Source of the DNA: Pseudomonas sp. CC120222-01a
GTDB taxonomy: Bacteria; Pseudomonadota; Gammaproteobacteria; Pseudomonadales; Pseudomonadaceae
Assembly (NCBI RefSeq): GCF_003097235.1
Contig: NZ_QEQQ01000015.1
Location: forward strand, 62,001 to 126,000
Length of the DNA stretch: 64,000 nucleotides
Reading direction: 5' to 3'
Shown: positions 8,821 through 17,800 of the stretch, piece after piece
Layout: each line of letters opens with the position of its first letter
Numbering within the stretch: position 1 is the first letter of the stretch
The notes under the pieces: model-generated
What the model was told of the DNA's origin: nothing
Databases searched by the model: none
What the model saw: only the letters and a program-made list of their open reading frames with translations
Made by a program: the position numbers and the translations under genes

Positions 8821-9831
8821 CTAAGGCAACAAATCTTCGAGGCGGCCGTGCAGCCGCTGCGGGAGGTTTTCCTGGATCTCGATCAGCGCCCGCTGGATCG
8901 CGCTCTGGAAGCCCTGCACGCCTGCCGAGCCGTGGCTCTTGATGACGATGCCTTGCAGGCCGAGGAAGCTCGCGCCATTGTGCCGCGCCGGCGCCAGGTC
9001 GGCCTGCAGGCGCTTGAGCAGCGGCATCGCCACCGCCCCGGCCACCCGCGCCAACGCGCCGCCCTTGAACAGCTTTTCGATGCGCTCGCCGATCATGGTC
9101 GCCAGCCCTTCGCTGGACTTGAGCAGGATGTTGCCGACGAAGCCGTCGCACACCACCACATCCGCCTCGCCGCGATACAGGCCGTCACCTTCGACGAAGC
9201 CGACATAATTGAGGCCGCGGGCATTCTGCAGCAACGTGGCCGCCAACTTGACCTGCTGGTTGCCCTTGATGTCCTCGGTGCCGATGTTCAGCAGCGCCAC
9301 GCGCGGCCGATGAATACCCAAGGCCTGGGCAGCCACGGAGCCCATGACGGCGAACTGATAGAGGTTCTCGGCACTGCAATCGACGTTGGCACCCAGGTCG
9401 AGCAGTTGGCAGTAACCTGCCTGGGTCGGGATGGCCGCGACCATGGCTGGCCGATCGATACCCGGCAGGGTCTTGAGCACGAAACGCGACAACGCCATCA
9501 GCGCCCCGGTGTTGCCGGCACTCACGCAGGCCTGGGCCTTGCCGTCACGCACCAGTTCGAGGGCGATGCGCATCGACGAGTCTGGCTTGCCGCGCAACGC
9601 CTGGGATGGCCGCTCGTCCATACCGATCACCTCACTGGCGGCGACAATCTGCAGACGCGCGCGATCCGCAGCCGCTAGGCCGCTGACAAGATCTTCAAGG
9701 AGGGAGGGTTGACCGACGAGGGTCAGATGCAGCGAGGGGGTAGCCGAAAGGCAGGCAATGCTAGCCTGGACAATGCTGCGGGGACCGAAGTCCCCGCCCA
9801 TTGCGTCGATCGCGATGATCTGAGCGGACAA
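8821..9831 (-). CDS. plsX: Phosphate acyltransferase PlsX
   Basis: It makes acyl-phosphate from acyl-ACP, the first step of phospholipid synthesis through PlsY. The N-terminus IIAIDAMGGDFGP is the family signature. Length is 336 aa. The start codon is TTG at 9831, only 3 nt after the rpmF stop, so translation is probably coupled to rpmF. No ATG precedes the conserved signature. Confidence 0.95.
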   Translation of the reverse strand: MSAQIIAIDAMGGDFGPRSIVQASIACLSATPSLHLTLVGQPSLLEDLVSGLAAADRARLQIVAASEVIGMDERPSQALRGKPDSSMRIALELVRDGKAQACVSAGNTGALMALSRFVLKTLPGIDRPAMVAAIPTQAGYCQLLDLGANVDCSAENLYQFAVMGSVAAQALGIHRPRVALLNIGTEDIKGNQQVKLAATLLQNARGLNYVGFVEGDGLYRGEADVVVCDGFVGNILLKSSEGLATMIGERIEKLFKGGALARVAGAVAMPLLKRLQADLAPARHNGASFLGLQGIVIKSHGSAGVQGFQSAIQRALIEIQENLPQRLHGRLEDLLP

Positions 9832-9834
9832 GGA

Positions 9835-10017
9835 TTACTCGTCAGCGCCCTTGTCGACCACTTTGCGACCACGGTATACGCCTTCTGGCGATACGTGGTG
9901 ACGCAGGTGTACTTCACCGGTGGTTTTCTCTACCGACAGCGCGTTTTCCGACAGGGCGTCGTGCGAACGGCGCATGTCACGGGCAGAGCGGGATTTTTTG
10001 TTCTGCTGAACAGCCAT
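9835..10017 (-). CDS. rpmF: 50S ribosomal protein L32
   Basis: This is large-subunit ribosomal protein bL32, 60 aa, beginning MAVQQNKKSRSARDMRRSHD with the usual HLRHHVSPEGVYRG region. The zinc-binding cysteines found in some L32 proteins are absent. It sits between yceD and plsX as in most gammaproteobacteria. Confidence 0.98.
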   Translation of the reverse strand: MAVQQNKKSRSARDMRRSHDALSENALSVEKTTGEVHLRHHVSPEGVYRGRKVVDKGADE

Positions 10018-10030
10018 AATTGATTAACTC

Positions 10031-10558
10031 CTAAACGTTTGGGTCACGCTTTAACTGCGCCAAAACACTGAACGGGTTGGACCGCGATACCTCGTCCTTG
10101 CTCGATTCGGGCTCGTCTGCGCCCGCCGGCTGCTGGCAATCTTCCGGATGATGAGCAGGCACGATGGGCAAGGCGAGCAGCAGCTCTTCCTCGACCAAGG
10201 CCTGCAGATCCAATGGATCTTCGCCCAGTTCCAGCACGTCATAGCCTTTCGGCAACGACTGGGTATTCGCACCCTCCTTCACCACGGCGTAAGTACATTC
10301 GCTATGGATCGGCAGGGTGACCAGCTCAAGACAACGCTGGCAAACCATTTTGACTTCGACATCCAGCTCGCTGTGGATAACCACCACGTGCTGTTCATCT
10401 CGTTCAAAATCGAACTTCGCCTGCACCATACCGACATTGTCGGAAAGCGGGTCGCAGAGTCTTTCCAAATCAGCGAGTTGCAGCGTACCAGTGATGGATA
10501 CGCCTCGGTCGGCTAATTTGCGCGGGTCAACGTGAGGTGGAATCGGGTCATTCAACAT
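10031..10558 (-). CDS. yceD: YceD/DUF177 family protein (23S rRNA accumulation)
   Basis: This is a DUF177 protein of 175 aa. E. coli YceD has been linked to 23S rRNA accumulation. A CQRC pair lies in the middle (KMVCQRCLELVTLP), and the protein is acidic at the C-terminus. It is the first gene of the rpmF-plsX transcript. The sigma-70-like promoter just upstream would place the transcript start only 2-3 nt before the ATG, so the gene may be read from a leaderless mRNA. Confidence 0.92.
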   Translation of the reverse strand: MLNDPIPPHVDPRKLADRGVSITGTLQLADLERLCDPLSDNVGMVQAKFDFERDEQHVVVIHSELDVEVKMVCQRCLELVTLPIHSECTYAVVKEGANTQSLPKGYDVLELGEDPLDLQALVEEELLLALPIVPAHHPEDCQQPAGADEPESSKDEVSRSNPFSVLAQLKRDPNV

Positions 10559-10567
10559 AGGCGCAGC

Positions 10568-10596
10568 ATTCTAGGGATGCCCCCCGCCCCTGTCAA
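10568..10596 (-). promoter_or_regulatory. Sigma-70 promoter of yceD-rpmF-plsX
   Basis: Reading the minus strand, a perfect -35 TTGACA (10596-10591) and a -10 TAGAAT (10573-10568) are separated by 17 nt. The expected start site is near 10561, next to the yceD ATG at 10558. Confidence 0.75.
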
Positions 10597-10619
10597 AGGA
10601 AATTAGGCGGCATCTCGCA

Positions 10620-10628
10620 TGTTAGAAT
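10620..10628 (+). promoter_or_regulatory. Possible extended -10 promoter of maf
   Basis: TGTTAGAAT is a TGn-extended -10 element about 27 nt before the maf start codon. I see no good -35 hexamer at the right distance. It is divergent from the yceD promoter. Confidence 0.4.
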
Positions 10629-10654
10629 CAGGTTCAACTGACCAGGAGTCTACC

Positions 10655-11233
10655 ATGCTGCCTCTGTTGCTGGCTTCCAGCTCTGCCTACCGGCGCGAAC
10701 TGCTCGCGCGCCTGCGCCTGCCCTTCACCTGGGCAAGCCCTGATCTAGACGAGCGGCGCCTGGCCGACGAACCCGCCGTTGAGCTGGTACGGCGCCTGGC
10801 CAGACAAAAAGCCGAAGCGCTTGCCGCCAGCCATCCAGGGCACCTGATCATCGGCTCCGACCAGGTCGCGGTGCTGGGCGAACAGATCCTCGGCAAGCCA
10901 CACACCTTCGATCGAGCTTGCGAGCAATTGCTCGAAGCCAGCGGCCAGCAGGTGACCTTCCTGACCGGGCTGGCGCTGCTCAATACCGCGACCGGGCACT
11001 GCCAGATCGACTGCGTGCCGTTTACGGTGACGATGCGCGAACTGGACCGGGAGCGCGTGGAGCGCTATGTGACAGCGGAGCAGCCGCTGGATTGCGCCGG
11101 GAGCTTCAAGGCGGAAGGATTGGGGGTGAGCCTGTTTCAGAGCACACACGGGTGCGATGCCACCAGCCTGATCGGGCTGCCGCTGATTCGGCTGGTGGAT
11201 ATGCTGAACCAGGAAGGCGTGGTCATACCTTGA
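10655..11233 (+). CDS. Maf family nucleotide pyrophosphatase (YceF-like)
   Basis: This is a Maf/YceF-type nucleoside triphosphate pyrophosphatase; the YceF branch hydrolyses 7-methyl-GTP. The protein has 192 aa and begins LPLLLASSSAYRRELL, the family substrate-binding motif. IIGSDQVAV and SLIGLPLIRL also match the family. The start is the ATG at 10655, preceded by CAGGAG; an in-frame ATG at 10619 lacks a binding site and adds 12 atypical residues. The gene is divergent from yceD, as in other Pseudomonas. Confidence 0.92.
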   Translation: MLPLLLASSSAYRRELLARLRLPFTWASPDLDERRLADEPAVELVRRLARQKAEALAASHPGHLIIGSDQVAVLGEQILGKPHTFDRACEQLLEASGQQVTFLTGLALLNTATGHCQIDCVPFTVTMRELDRERVERYVTAEQPLDCAGSFKAEGLGVSLFQSTHGCDATSLIGLPLIRLVDMLNQEGVVIP

Positions 11234-11235
11234 GA

Positions 11236-11264
11236 TTTTTTGGGGGCGCTTTGCGCCCCTTTCG
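11236..11264 (+). terminator. Hairpin after maf
   Basis: GGGGCGC and GCGCCCC form a 7-bp stem around TTT, followed by TTT. The T-tail is short, so termination is likely but not certain. Confidence 0.55.
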
Positions 11265-11330
11265 CGACACAAGGCCGCTCCCACAGATTGCCCGCGATCT
11301 TCTGTGGGAGCGGCCTTGCGTCGCGAAAGG
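11261..11330. repeat. Inverted REP-like pair
   Basis: Two inverted copies of a sequence with the core AAGGCCGCTCCCACA (about 11263-11285 and 11303-11325) form a long hairpin between the convergent maf and sppA genes. The sequence resembles the intergenic palindromes common in Pseudomonas. Confidence 0.7.
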
Positions 11331-11358
11331 GCCACGCAGCGGCCCCAGCAATTTCGAA

Positions 11359-12393
11359 TCAGCGCAGCTGAGGCCCCTGGAACCCCATCCACATGGCCAG
11401 ATGCTCGGCCACGCTGGCGCCAATGCGTTTGGAGAAGCGATCGAACGGCGATTCCTGCACGGTGTAATCGACCAGGTCCTTCTCACCCACGATCTCACGC
11501 GCCACATAGCTGGCACTGCCGAGCCCATCCACCAGCCCCAGCGCCTTGGCCTGCTCACCCGACCAGACCAAACCGCTGAATAGTTCCGGATGCTCCTTGT
11601 CCTTCAGGCGGTCGCCCCGCCCCTGCTTCACCATGGCAATGAACTGCTGGTGCGTGGTGTCCAGCACACCCTGCCAGAACGCGCGCTCATCAGGCTTTTC
11701 AGGGGAGAACGGATCCAGGAAAGCCTTATGCTCGCCCGCAGTATAAGTACGCCGCTCGACACCCAGCTTCTCCATTGAACCGACGAAACCGTAGCCGGCC
11801 GCCGTCACACCAATGGAGCCAACCAGACTGGCCTTATCGGCATAGATCTCATCCGCCGCACTGGCGATGTAGTAAGCGCCCGAAGCACCCAGATCAGTGA
11901 TCACCGCATACAGCTTGATATCCGGGTGCTCACCACGTAAACGGCGGATCTCGTCATACACATAGCCCGCCTGCACCGGGCTGCCACCCGGACTGTTGAT
12001 GCGCAGGACCACCGCCTTGGTCTTGGGGTCCTTGAACGCATCGCGCAGGCTCTTGACGATATTGTCGGCGCTGGCCGCTTCCTGATCGGCAATCACCCCG
12101 CGCACCTCAACCAGGGCCGTGTGATTACCACTGCGCGACGCGGCCTTGTCCACATCCATGAACGGCAGGAACAGGGCCAGAATGCCGAACAGGTAGACGA
12201 AGGTCAGCAGCTTGAAGAAAATCCCCCAGCGCCTGGATCGACGCTGCTCCTGAACCCCAGCCAACAGGGTCTTTTCCAGCAGCTTCCAGCTCTTCTGCTC
12301 GACACGAGCCTCTTCGTTCTGCGCTTCACGCGCCTCGCGAGCGAGGCGCTCCTCTTCGGTTTCGTTAACCGGCGCTTTCCACTCGTCAGCCAT
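11359..12393 (-). CDS. sppA: Signal peptide peptidase SppA (S49 family, short form)
   Basis: This inner-membrane serine protease degrades leftover signal peptides. One membrane helix (FFKLLTFVYLFGILALFLP) lies near residue 60, after a charged cytoplasmic stretch. The nucleophile Ser lies in GASGAYYIAS and the general-base Lys in AGEHKAFLDPF, as in short single-domain SppA proteins. Length is 344 aa from ATG 12393. A GTG at 12399 is an alternative start; GGTAG upstream can serve either. The gene is convergent with maf and follows the HAD gene. Confidence 0.92.
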   Translation of the reverse strand: MADEWKAPVNETEEERLAREAREAQNEEARVEQKSWKLLEKTLLAGVQEQRRSRRWGIFFKLLTFVYLFGILALFLPFMDVDKAASRSGNHTALVEVRGVIADQEAASADNIVKSLRDAFKDPKTKAVVLRINSPGGSPVQAGYVYDEIRRLRGEHPDIKLYAVITDLGASGAYYIASAADEIYADKASLVGSIGVTAAGYGFVGSMEKLGVERRTYTAGEHKAFLDPFSPEKPDERAFWQGVLDTTHQQFIAMVKQGRGDRLKDKEHPELFSGLVWSGEQAKALGLVDGLGSASYVAREIVGEKDLVDYTVQESPFDRFSKRIGASVAEHLAMWMGFQGPQLR

Positions 12394-12395
12394 GC

Positions 12396-13091
12396 TCACC
12401 TACCTTGGAATTGAACTTGCCTGGAACCTGCCAGCCACTCGCGCAGCTGGGAAAAATGATCGATGCATACCTGCGGGCCGAATTCGGCCAGTGCCTGCAG
12501 CGACATGGCGCCATAGCTCACCGCCACCGAATGCATGCCGGCGTTGCTGGCCATCTGCAGATCGAATGCCGAATCTCCGACCATCAGCGCCCGCCCGGGT
12601 TCGACTCCGCAATGCCCGAGGATCTCCTCTAGCATCAGTGGGTGAGGCTTGCCACGGGTTTCGTCGGCGGCACGGGTAATGTCGAAGAATTGCTCCCAGC
12701 CATTGGCCTTGAGCACGCGATCCAGCCCACGACGCGCCTTACCGGTCGCTACCGCCAGGCGATAACCCTCGGCGCGGAAGGCATCCAGCGATTCGACCAC
12801 ACCCTCGAACAGCGGCGAAGGTTGCTGATCCAGGGCCATATAGATGTCGGCGTAGTGCTGACGGAAGGTTTCGACCTGCAGCGGATCAAGATGTGGATAC
12901 AGCGTCGAGATGGCTTCGCCGAGCGCCAGGCCGATGATGCCCTTCACGGCATCCTCAGGGCTTGGCGCCTCGCCGGCACGCTCGGCAGCGGCATTCATCG
13001 CCTCGACAATGCGGCCGATGGAATCGGCCAGGGTGCCGTCCCAGTCAAAAATCAGTAACTCATAAGGTTTGTTCGACAGATCACGACGCAC
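12396..13091 (-). CDS. HAD family hydrolase (Gph-like phosphatase)
   Basis: This is a haloacid dehalogenase-type phosphatase of subfamily IA. The motif I aspartates lie in LLIFDWDGTLADS (Asp16, Asp18), the motif II/III region includes VATGKARRGLDRVL, and motif IV is MVGDSAFDLQMA. Length is 231 aa. The GTG start overlaps the rluC stop by 11 nt. The family relative in E. coli is phosphoglycolate phosphatase, but the substrate cannot be told from sequence. Confidence 0.88.
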   Translation of the reverse strand: MRRDLSNKPYELLIFDWDGTLADSIGRIVEAMNAAAERAGEAPSPEDAVKGIIGLALGEAISTLYPHLDPLQVETFRQHYADIYMALDQQPSPLFEGVVESLDAFRAEGYRLAVATGKARRGLDRVLKANGWEQFFDITRAADETRGKPHPLMLEEILGHCGVEPGRALMVGDSAFDLQMASNAGMHSVAVSYGAMSLQALAEFGPQVCIDHFSQLREWLAGSRQVQFQGR

Positions 13092-14049
13092 TCAAACGCT
13101 CCACGGTCTTCGCCCAGACTTCGTCCACAGGCGCTTCGAGTTTCAGCTCGCCACCATCTGGCAGCGGCACGGTCAATGCGTAGGCATGCAGGAACAGGCG
13201 CTTGCCACCCAGCTCGCGGATCTCGCGGCTGAAGTCCTCGTCACCATACTTGCTATCACCGGCGATCATGTGCCCGGCATGCAGGGTATGCACGCGAATC
13301 TGGTGGGTGCGACCGGTGATCGGGCGCGCCTCGACAATGGTGGCGAACTCGCCGAAGCGGCGCAGCACACGGAACAGGGTCAGCGCCTCCTTGCCCTCGT
13401 CATTGACTTCGACCATGCGCTCGCCGGAGCGCAGGTTGCTCTTGAGCAGCGGCGCGTTGACCTGCTTCTTCGAGGTCGGCCAGTGGCCACGCACCAGCGC
13501 CATGTAGCGCTTGTCCACGCCATCACCCCGCAGGGCGGCATGCAGGTGGCGCAGCATGCTGCGCTTCTTGGCGATCATCAGCAGGCCCGAGGTGTCGCGG
13601 TCCAGGCGGTGCACCAACTCCAGCTCCTTGGCATCCGGGCGCAACTGCCGCAGCGCCTCGATCACGCCGAAGCTCAGGCCGCTACCACCGTGCACGGCGA
13701 TACCGGCCGGCTTGTTCATCACGATCAGCGCCTTGTCTTCGTAGACGATGGCAGCTTCCAGGCGCTGCAGCAGCCCCTGGGCCACCGGCGCAGGCTCGTC
13801 ACGCTCAGGCAACCGGACAGGCGGCACGCGCACGATATCGCCAGCCTGGATCTTGTACTCAGGCTTGACACGCCCCTTGTTGACCCGCACCTCACCCTTG
13901 CGCAGGATGCGGTAGACCAAGGTCTTGGGCACGCCCTTGAGCGCCGTGATGAGGAAATTGTCGATGCGTTGGCCGGCAAGTTCCGGCGCGACTTCGATCA
14001 GCTGAACGCCGGAAGTCGGAGGGGTATTGGTCGTCATGGCGGGGATCAT
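13081..14049 (-). CDS. rluC: 23S rRNA pseudouridine synthase RluC
   Basis: It makes pseudouridines at positions 955, 2504 and 2580 (E. coli numbering) of 23S rRNA. An N-terminal S4 domain (GQRIDNFLI ... GEVRVNKGRVKP) precedes the RluA-type catalytic domain, with the catalytic Asp150 in HRLDRDTSGLL. The ATG at 14049 gives 322 aa; an in-frame ATG at 14037 is equally possible. It is divergent from rne, as in E. coli. Confidence 0.93.
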   Translation of the reverse strand: MIPAMTTNTPPTSGVQLIEVAPELAGQRIDNFLITALKGVPKTLVYRILRKGEVRVNKGRVKPEYKIQAGDIVRVPPVRLPERDEPAPVAQGLLQRLEAAIVYEDKALIVMNKPAGIAVHGGSGLSFGVIEALRQLRPDAKELELVHRLDRDTSGLLMIAKKRSMLRHLHAALRGDGVDKRYMALVRGHWPTSKKQVNAPLLKSNLRSGERMVEVNDEGKEALTLFRVLRRFGEFATIVEARPITGRTHQIRVHTLHAGHMIAGDSKYGDEDFSREIRELGGKRLFLHAYALTVPLPDGGELKLEAPVDEVWAKTVERLSAS

Positions 14050-14066
14050 AACAATTATTTATGGAA

Positions 14067-14095
14067 TTGAAGCACTTAATCATCAATGCTATAGT
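14067..14095 (+). promoter_or_regulatory. Sigma-70 promoter of rne
   Basis: TTGAAG (14067-14072) and TATAGT (14090-14095) are spaced by exactly 17 nt. The predicted transcript start is near 14102, leaving a leader of about 735 nt before the rne start codon. The promoter lies just upstream of the divergent rluC gene. Confidence 0.7.
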
Positions 14096-14101
14096 CGCGA
14101 A

Positions 14102-14838
14102 CGCCGCCAAAAGCGGCAGGCCAGTGAAACCAGGCCCTGGGCCGGTTCCTGACCTACGCAGTTCTCCAGGACGCGAGGCCGTCCTACGGGGTTTTCGCCA
14201 GTTTACCGAATTGCCTGGAATCGCCACCAGCGCTGTGTAGAGAAGACCGAAAAAAAACGACAAGTGTGGTTTTTCACCTGCTTCCCGATTCTTTTCGCTG
14301 CACCTCTGCCCGCCCCCGTCGCTTCCACGCAACGCAAGGCGAATGCTTCGGAAATACCTGCCTTGGATATGTAATGGCGTCAGCTTCCCGTTCGAAGCTG
14401 GCGAAAAATGCAACCCGTTGCGGATTCAGCGCGCGGCAGCACCCGAATTATCAGGGATACGTGCAGGGTGGAGATGCACAGCCCTCGGACCGTGTAGCAC
14501 CGCGTCCGGCCACCGGCCCACTGAATGGCCGGCGAGCGGATAAGGTCCTGAACAGATGCCCCCGGGCGTCCACGGCTGACGGTTGATTCCTCCTCCTGAC
14601 TGAGTGCACGAGGCCCGCTTGGTTGATTCGGATACCCATTCGAAGCCACCGGGGCCTGGTAGGCACCGCAGCAAACAGGACGCGTCGTCGCGACAACGGC
14701 AGGCTGGGCAACCGGCTGGTGCCGAACGTTGCTCGACACGGGGGTGGCCCGGCCACCCTTTGCGCACCTTGGCACCGACCATGAGAAGTCGTGTGTGCCG
14801 AACGCCGTTTCCGGCAGCCCGGAAACCGACGGTACAAC
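14102..14838 (+). promoter_or_regulatory. Long 5' untranslated leader of rne
   Basis: This gap of about 790 bp between rluC and rne has no convincing gene; open frames within it are short and have no recognisable family. In E. coli the 361-nt rne leader is the target of RNase E autoregulation, and a similar role is likely here. Several stem-forming stretches are visible, for example CAGCTTCCCGTTCGAAGCTG around 14381-14400 and GGTGGCCCGGCCACC around 14743-14757. Confidence 0.6.
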
Positions 14839-17800
14839 ATGAAAAGAATGCTGATTAACGCAACTCAACCCGAAGAGTTGCGTGTAGCCCTGGTGGACGG
14901 CCAACGTCTCTACGACCTGGACATCGAGTCCGGCGCGCGCGAGCAGAAAAAGGCCAACATCTACAAAGGCAAGATCACCCGGATCGAGCCCAGCCTCGAG
15001 GCCGCCTTCGTCGACTTCGGCTCCGAACGTCACGGCTTCCTGCCGCTGAAGGAAATCTCCCGCGAATACTTCAAGAAGGCTCCTGAAGGCCGGGTCAACA
15101 TCAAGGAAGTCCTGAGCGAAGGCCAGGAAGTCATCGTCCAGGTCGAGAAGGAAGAGCGCGGCAACAAAGGCGCCGCCCTGACCACCTTCATCAGCCTGGC
15201 TGGCCGCTACCTGGTGCTGATGCCAAACAACCCGCGTGCCGGTGGCATTTCCCGCCGCATCGAAGGCGAAGAGCGCAACGAACTGCGTGAAGCCCTGAAC
15301 GGCCTGACCGTGCCGGGCGACATGGGCCTGATCGTGCGCACTGCCGGCCTTGGCCGCAGCAGCGAAGAAATGCAGTGGGACCTCGACTACCTGCTGCAAC
15401 TGTGGACCGCCATCAAGGAAGCGTCCCAGGACCGCGCCGCGCCGTTCCTGATCTATCAGGAAAGCAACGTCATCATCCGCGCCATCCGCGACTACCTGCG
15501 CCAGGACATCGGCGAGGTGCTGATCGACAGCATCGATGCCCAGGAAGAAGCCCTGACCTTCATCCGCCAGGTGATGCCGCAGTACGCCAGCAAGGTCAAG
15601 CTGTACGAAGACAGCGTGCCGCTGTTCAACCGTTTCCAGATCGAAAGCCAGATCGAGACCGCCTTCCAGCGCGTCGTCGACCTGCCGTCCGGTGGCTCGA
15701 TCGTGATCGACCCGACCGAGGCCCTGGTCTCCATCGACATCAACTCGGCGCGCGCCACCAAGGGCAGCGACATCGAGGAAACCGCCCTGCAGACCAACCT
15801 GGAAGCGGCCGAGGAAATCGCCCGCCAGCTGCGCCTGCGTGACATCGGCGGCCTGATCGTCATCGACTTCATCGACATGACCCCGGCGAAGAACCAGCGC
15901 GCTGTAGAAGAGCGCGTGCGTGAATGCCTGGAAGCCGACCGCGCCCGCGTACAGGTCGGCCGCATTTCGCGCTTCGGCCTGCTGGAAATGTCCCGTCAGC
16001 GCCTGCGCCCATCGCTCGGCGAAAGCAGCGGCATCGTCTGCCCACGCTGCTCCGGCACCGGCATCATCCGTGACGTCGAATCGCTGTCGCTGGCCATCCT
16101 GCGCCTGATCGAAGAAGAAGCCCTGAAAGACCGTACTGCCGAAGTACGCGCCCAGGTGCCGATCCCGGTGGCCGCGTTCCTGCTCAACGAGAAGCGCAAC
16201 TCGATCACCAAGATCGAACTGCGTACTCGCGCACGCATCATCATCCTGCCGAACGACCACCTGGAAACCCCGCACTTCGAAGTTCAGCGCCTGCGCGACG
16301 ACAACCCGGAAGTGCTGAACAACCAGTCCAGCTACGAAATCGCCGCCGCCGAAGCCGAAGAAGCGCCGCAGCCGACCGCCACCCGCACCCTGGTTCGCCA
16401 GGAAGCGGCGGTGAAGACCGCCCCGGCCCGCGCCAACGCCCCGGTACCGAGCGCCGCCGAAGAGCAGCCTCAGCCGGCCGCCCCGGTAGCCCCTGCGCCG
16501 AGCGCGCCTGAGCCAAGCCTGTTCAAGGGCCTGGTGAAGTCGCTGGTCAGCCTGTTCGCCGGCAAAGAAGAACCTGCCGCCGCGCCGGTCGTTGCCGCTA
16601 CCGAAAAGCCAGTCGCCGAGCGCAGCCAGCGCAACGAAGAGCGCCGCAACGGCCGCCAGCAGAGCCGTAACCGCAACGGTCGTCGCGATGAAGAGCGCAA
16701 GCCGCGCGAAGAGCGTGCCGAGCGCGCCCCGCGTGAAGAGCGTCAACCACGCGAAGAACGCGCACCTCGTGAAGAACGTGCTCCACGTGAAGAGCGCGCA
16801 CCTCGTGAAGAACGTGCTCCACGTGAAGAGCGCGCACCTCGTGAAGAGCGTGCACCACGCCAGCCACGTGAAGATCGCCGTGGCAACCGTGGCGAAGAGC
16901 GCGTACGTGAGCTGCGTGAGCCACTGGACGCCACCCCACCTGTCGAACGCGAAGAGCGTGCGCCACGCGAAGAACGCGCCCCTCGCGAAGAACGTGCTCC
17001 GCGTGAAGAGCGTGCACCTCGCGAAGAACGTGCACCTCGTGAAGAACGTGCACCTCGTGAAGAACGTCAGCCTCGCCCACCTCGCGAAGAACGTCAGCCT
17101 CGCCCACCGCGTGAAGAGCGTCAGCCACGCCCGGACGAACAAGCCGCCGAGCAGGCTGCCGAACTCGCCGATGAGCAACTGCCGAACGAAGAGCTGCAGC
17201 AGGACGAGCAGGAAGGTACCGATGACGAGCGCCCACGTCGTCGCTCTCGCGGGCAGCGTCGTCGCAGCAACCGTCGTGAACGTCAGCGCAATGCCAATGG
17301 CGAGCTGATCGAAGGCAGCGACGAAGAAGGCAGCGAAGAGCAGCCACAACAGCACCAAGCCACCGAGCTTGGCGCCGAACTGGCTGCCGGCCTGGCCGTT
17401 ACCGCTGCCGTCGCCAGCAGCCACATCAGCGCCAACGCCGAAGCTGAGGCTAACCAGCAAGCCGAGCGTGCCAGCGCCGAAGCCGTTACCACCGAAAACA
17501 GCGAAGTCGCCCAACCGACCGAGCAGGTTGCAGTGGTTGCTCAAGCCGAAGAAGCTGTTATCGCGCCGGTGGTCGAACAGCCCGTCCGCGAGCCGGTCGC
17601 CGTGGTCGAAGCCAGCGTCGAGCCAGTGGTCGAAATTGCGCCGCAGCCAGTGGTTGAAGAAGCCCCTGCCGCCGAGCCGGTAGTGGTTGCCGAAGCACCG
17701 GTTGAAGCCCCTGTTGTCGAAGCCAAGGTGATCGAAGCGCCAGTGGTCGAGGGCGGTGAAGCCGAGAAGGCTCAGGTTGTGGCTGAAGAAGCACCGGTTG

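Noticed and set aside
14266..14586. Short open frames in the rne leader as a small gene
   Set aside because: No conserved motif, no good ribosome binding site, and the region is expected to be untranslated leader.
16710..17125. CRISPR array suggested by regular repeats
   Set aside because: The repeats are in frame within rne, 18 nt long with no spacers, and encode a protein repeat.
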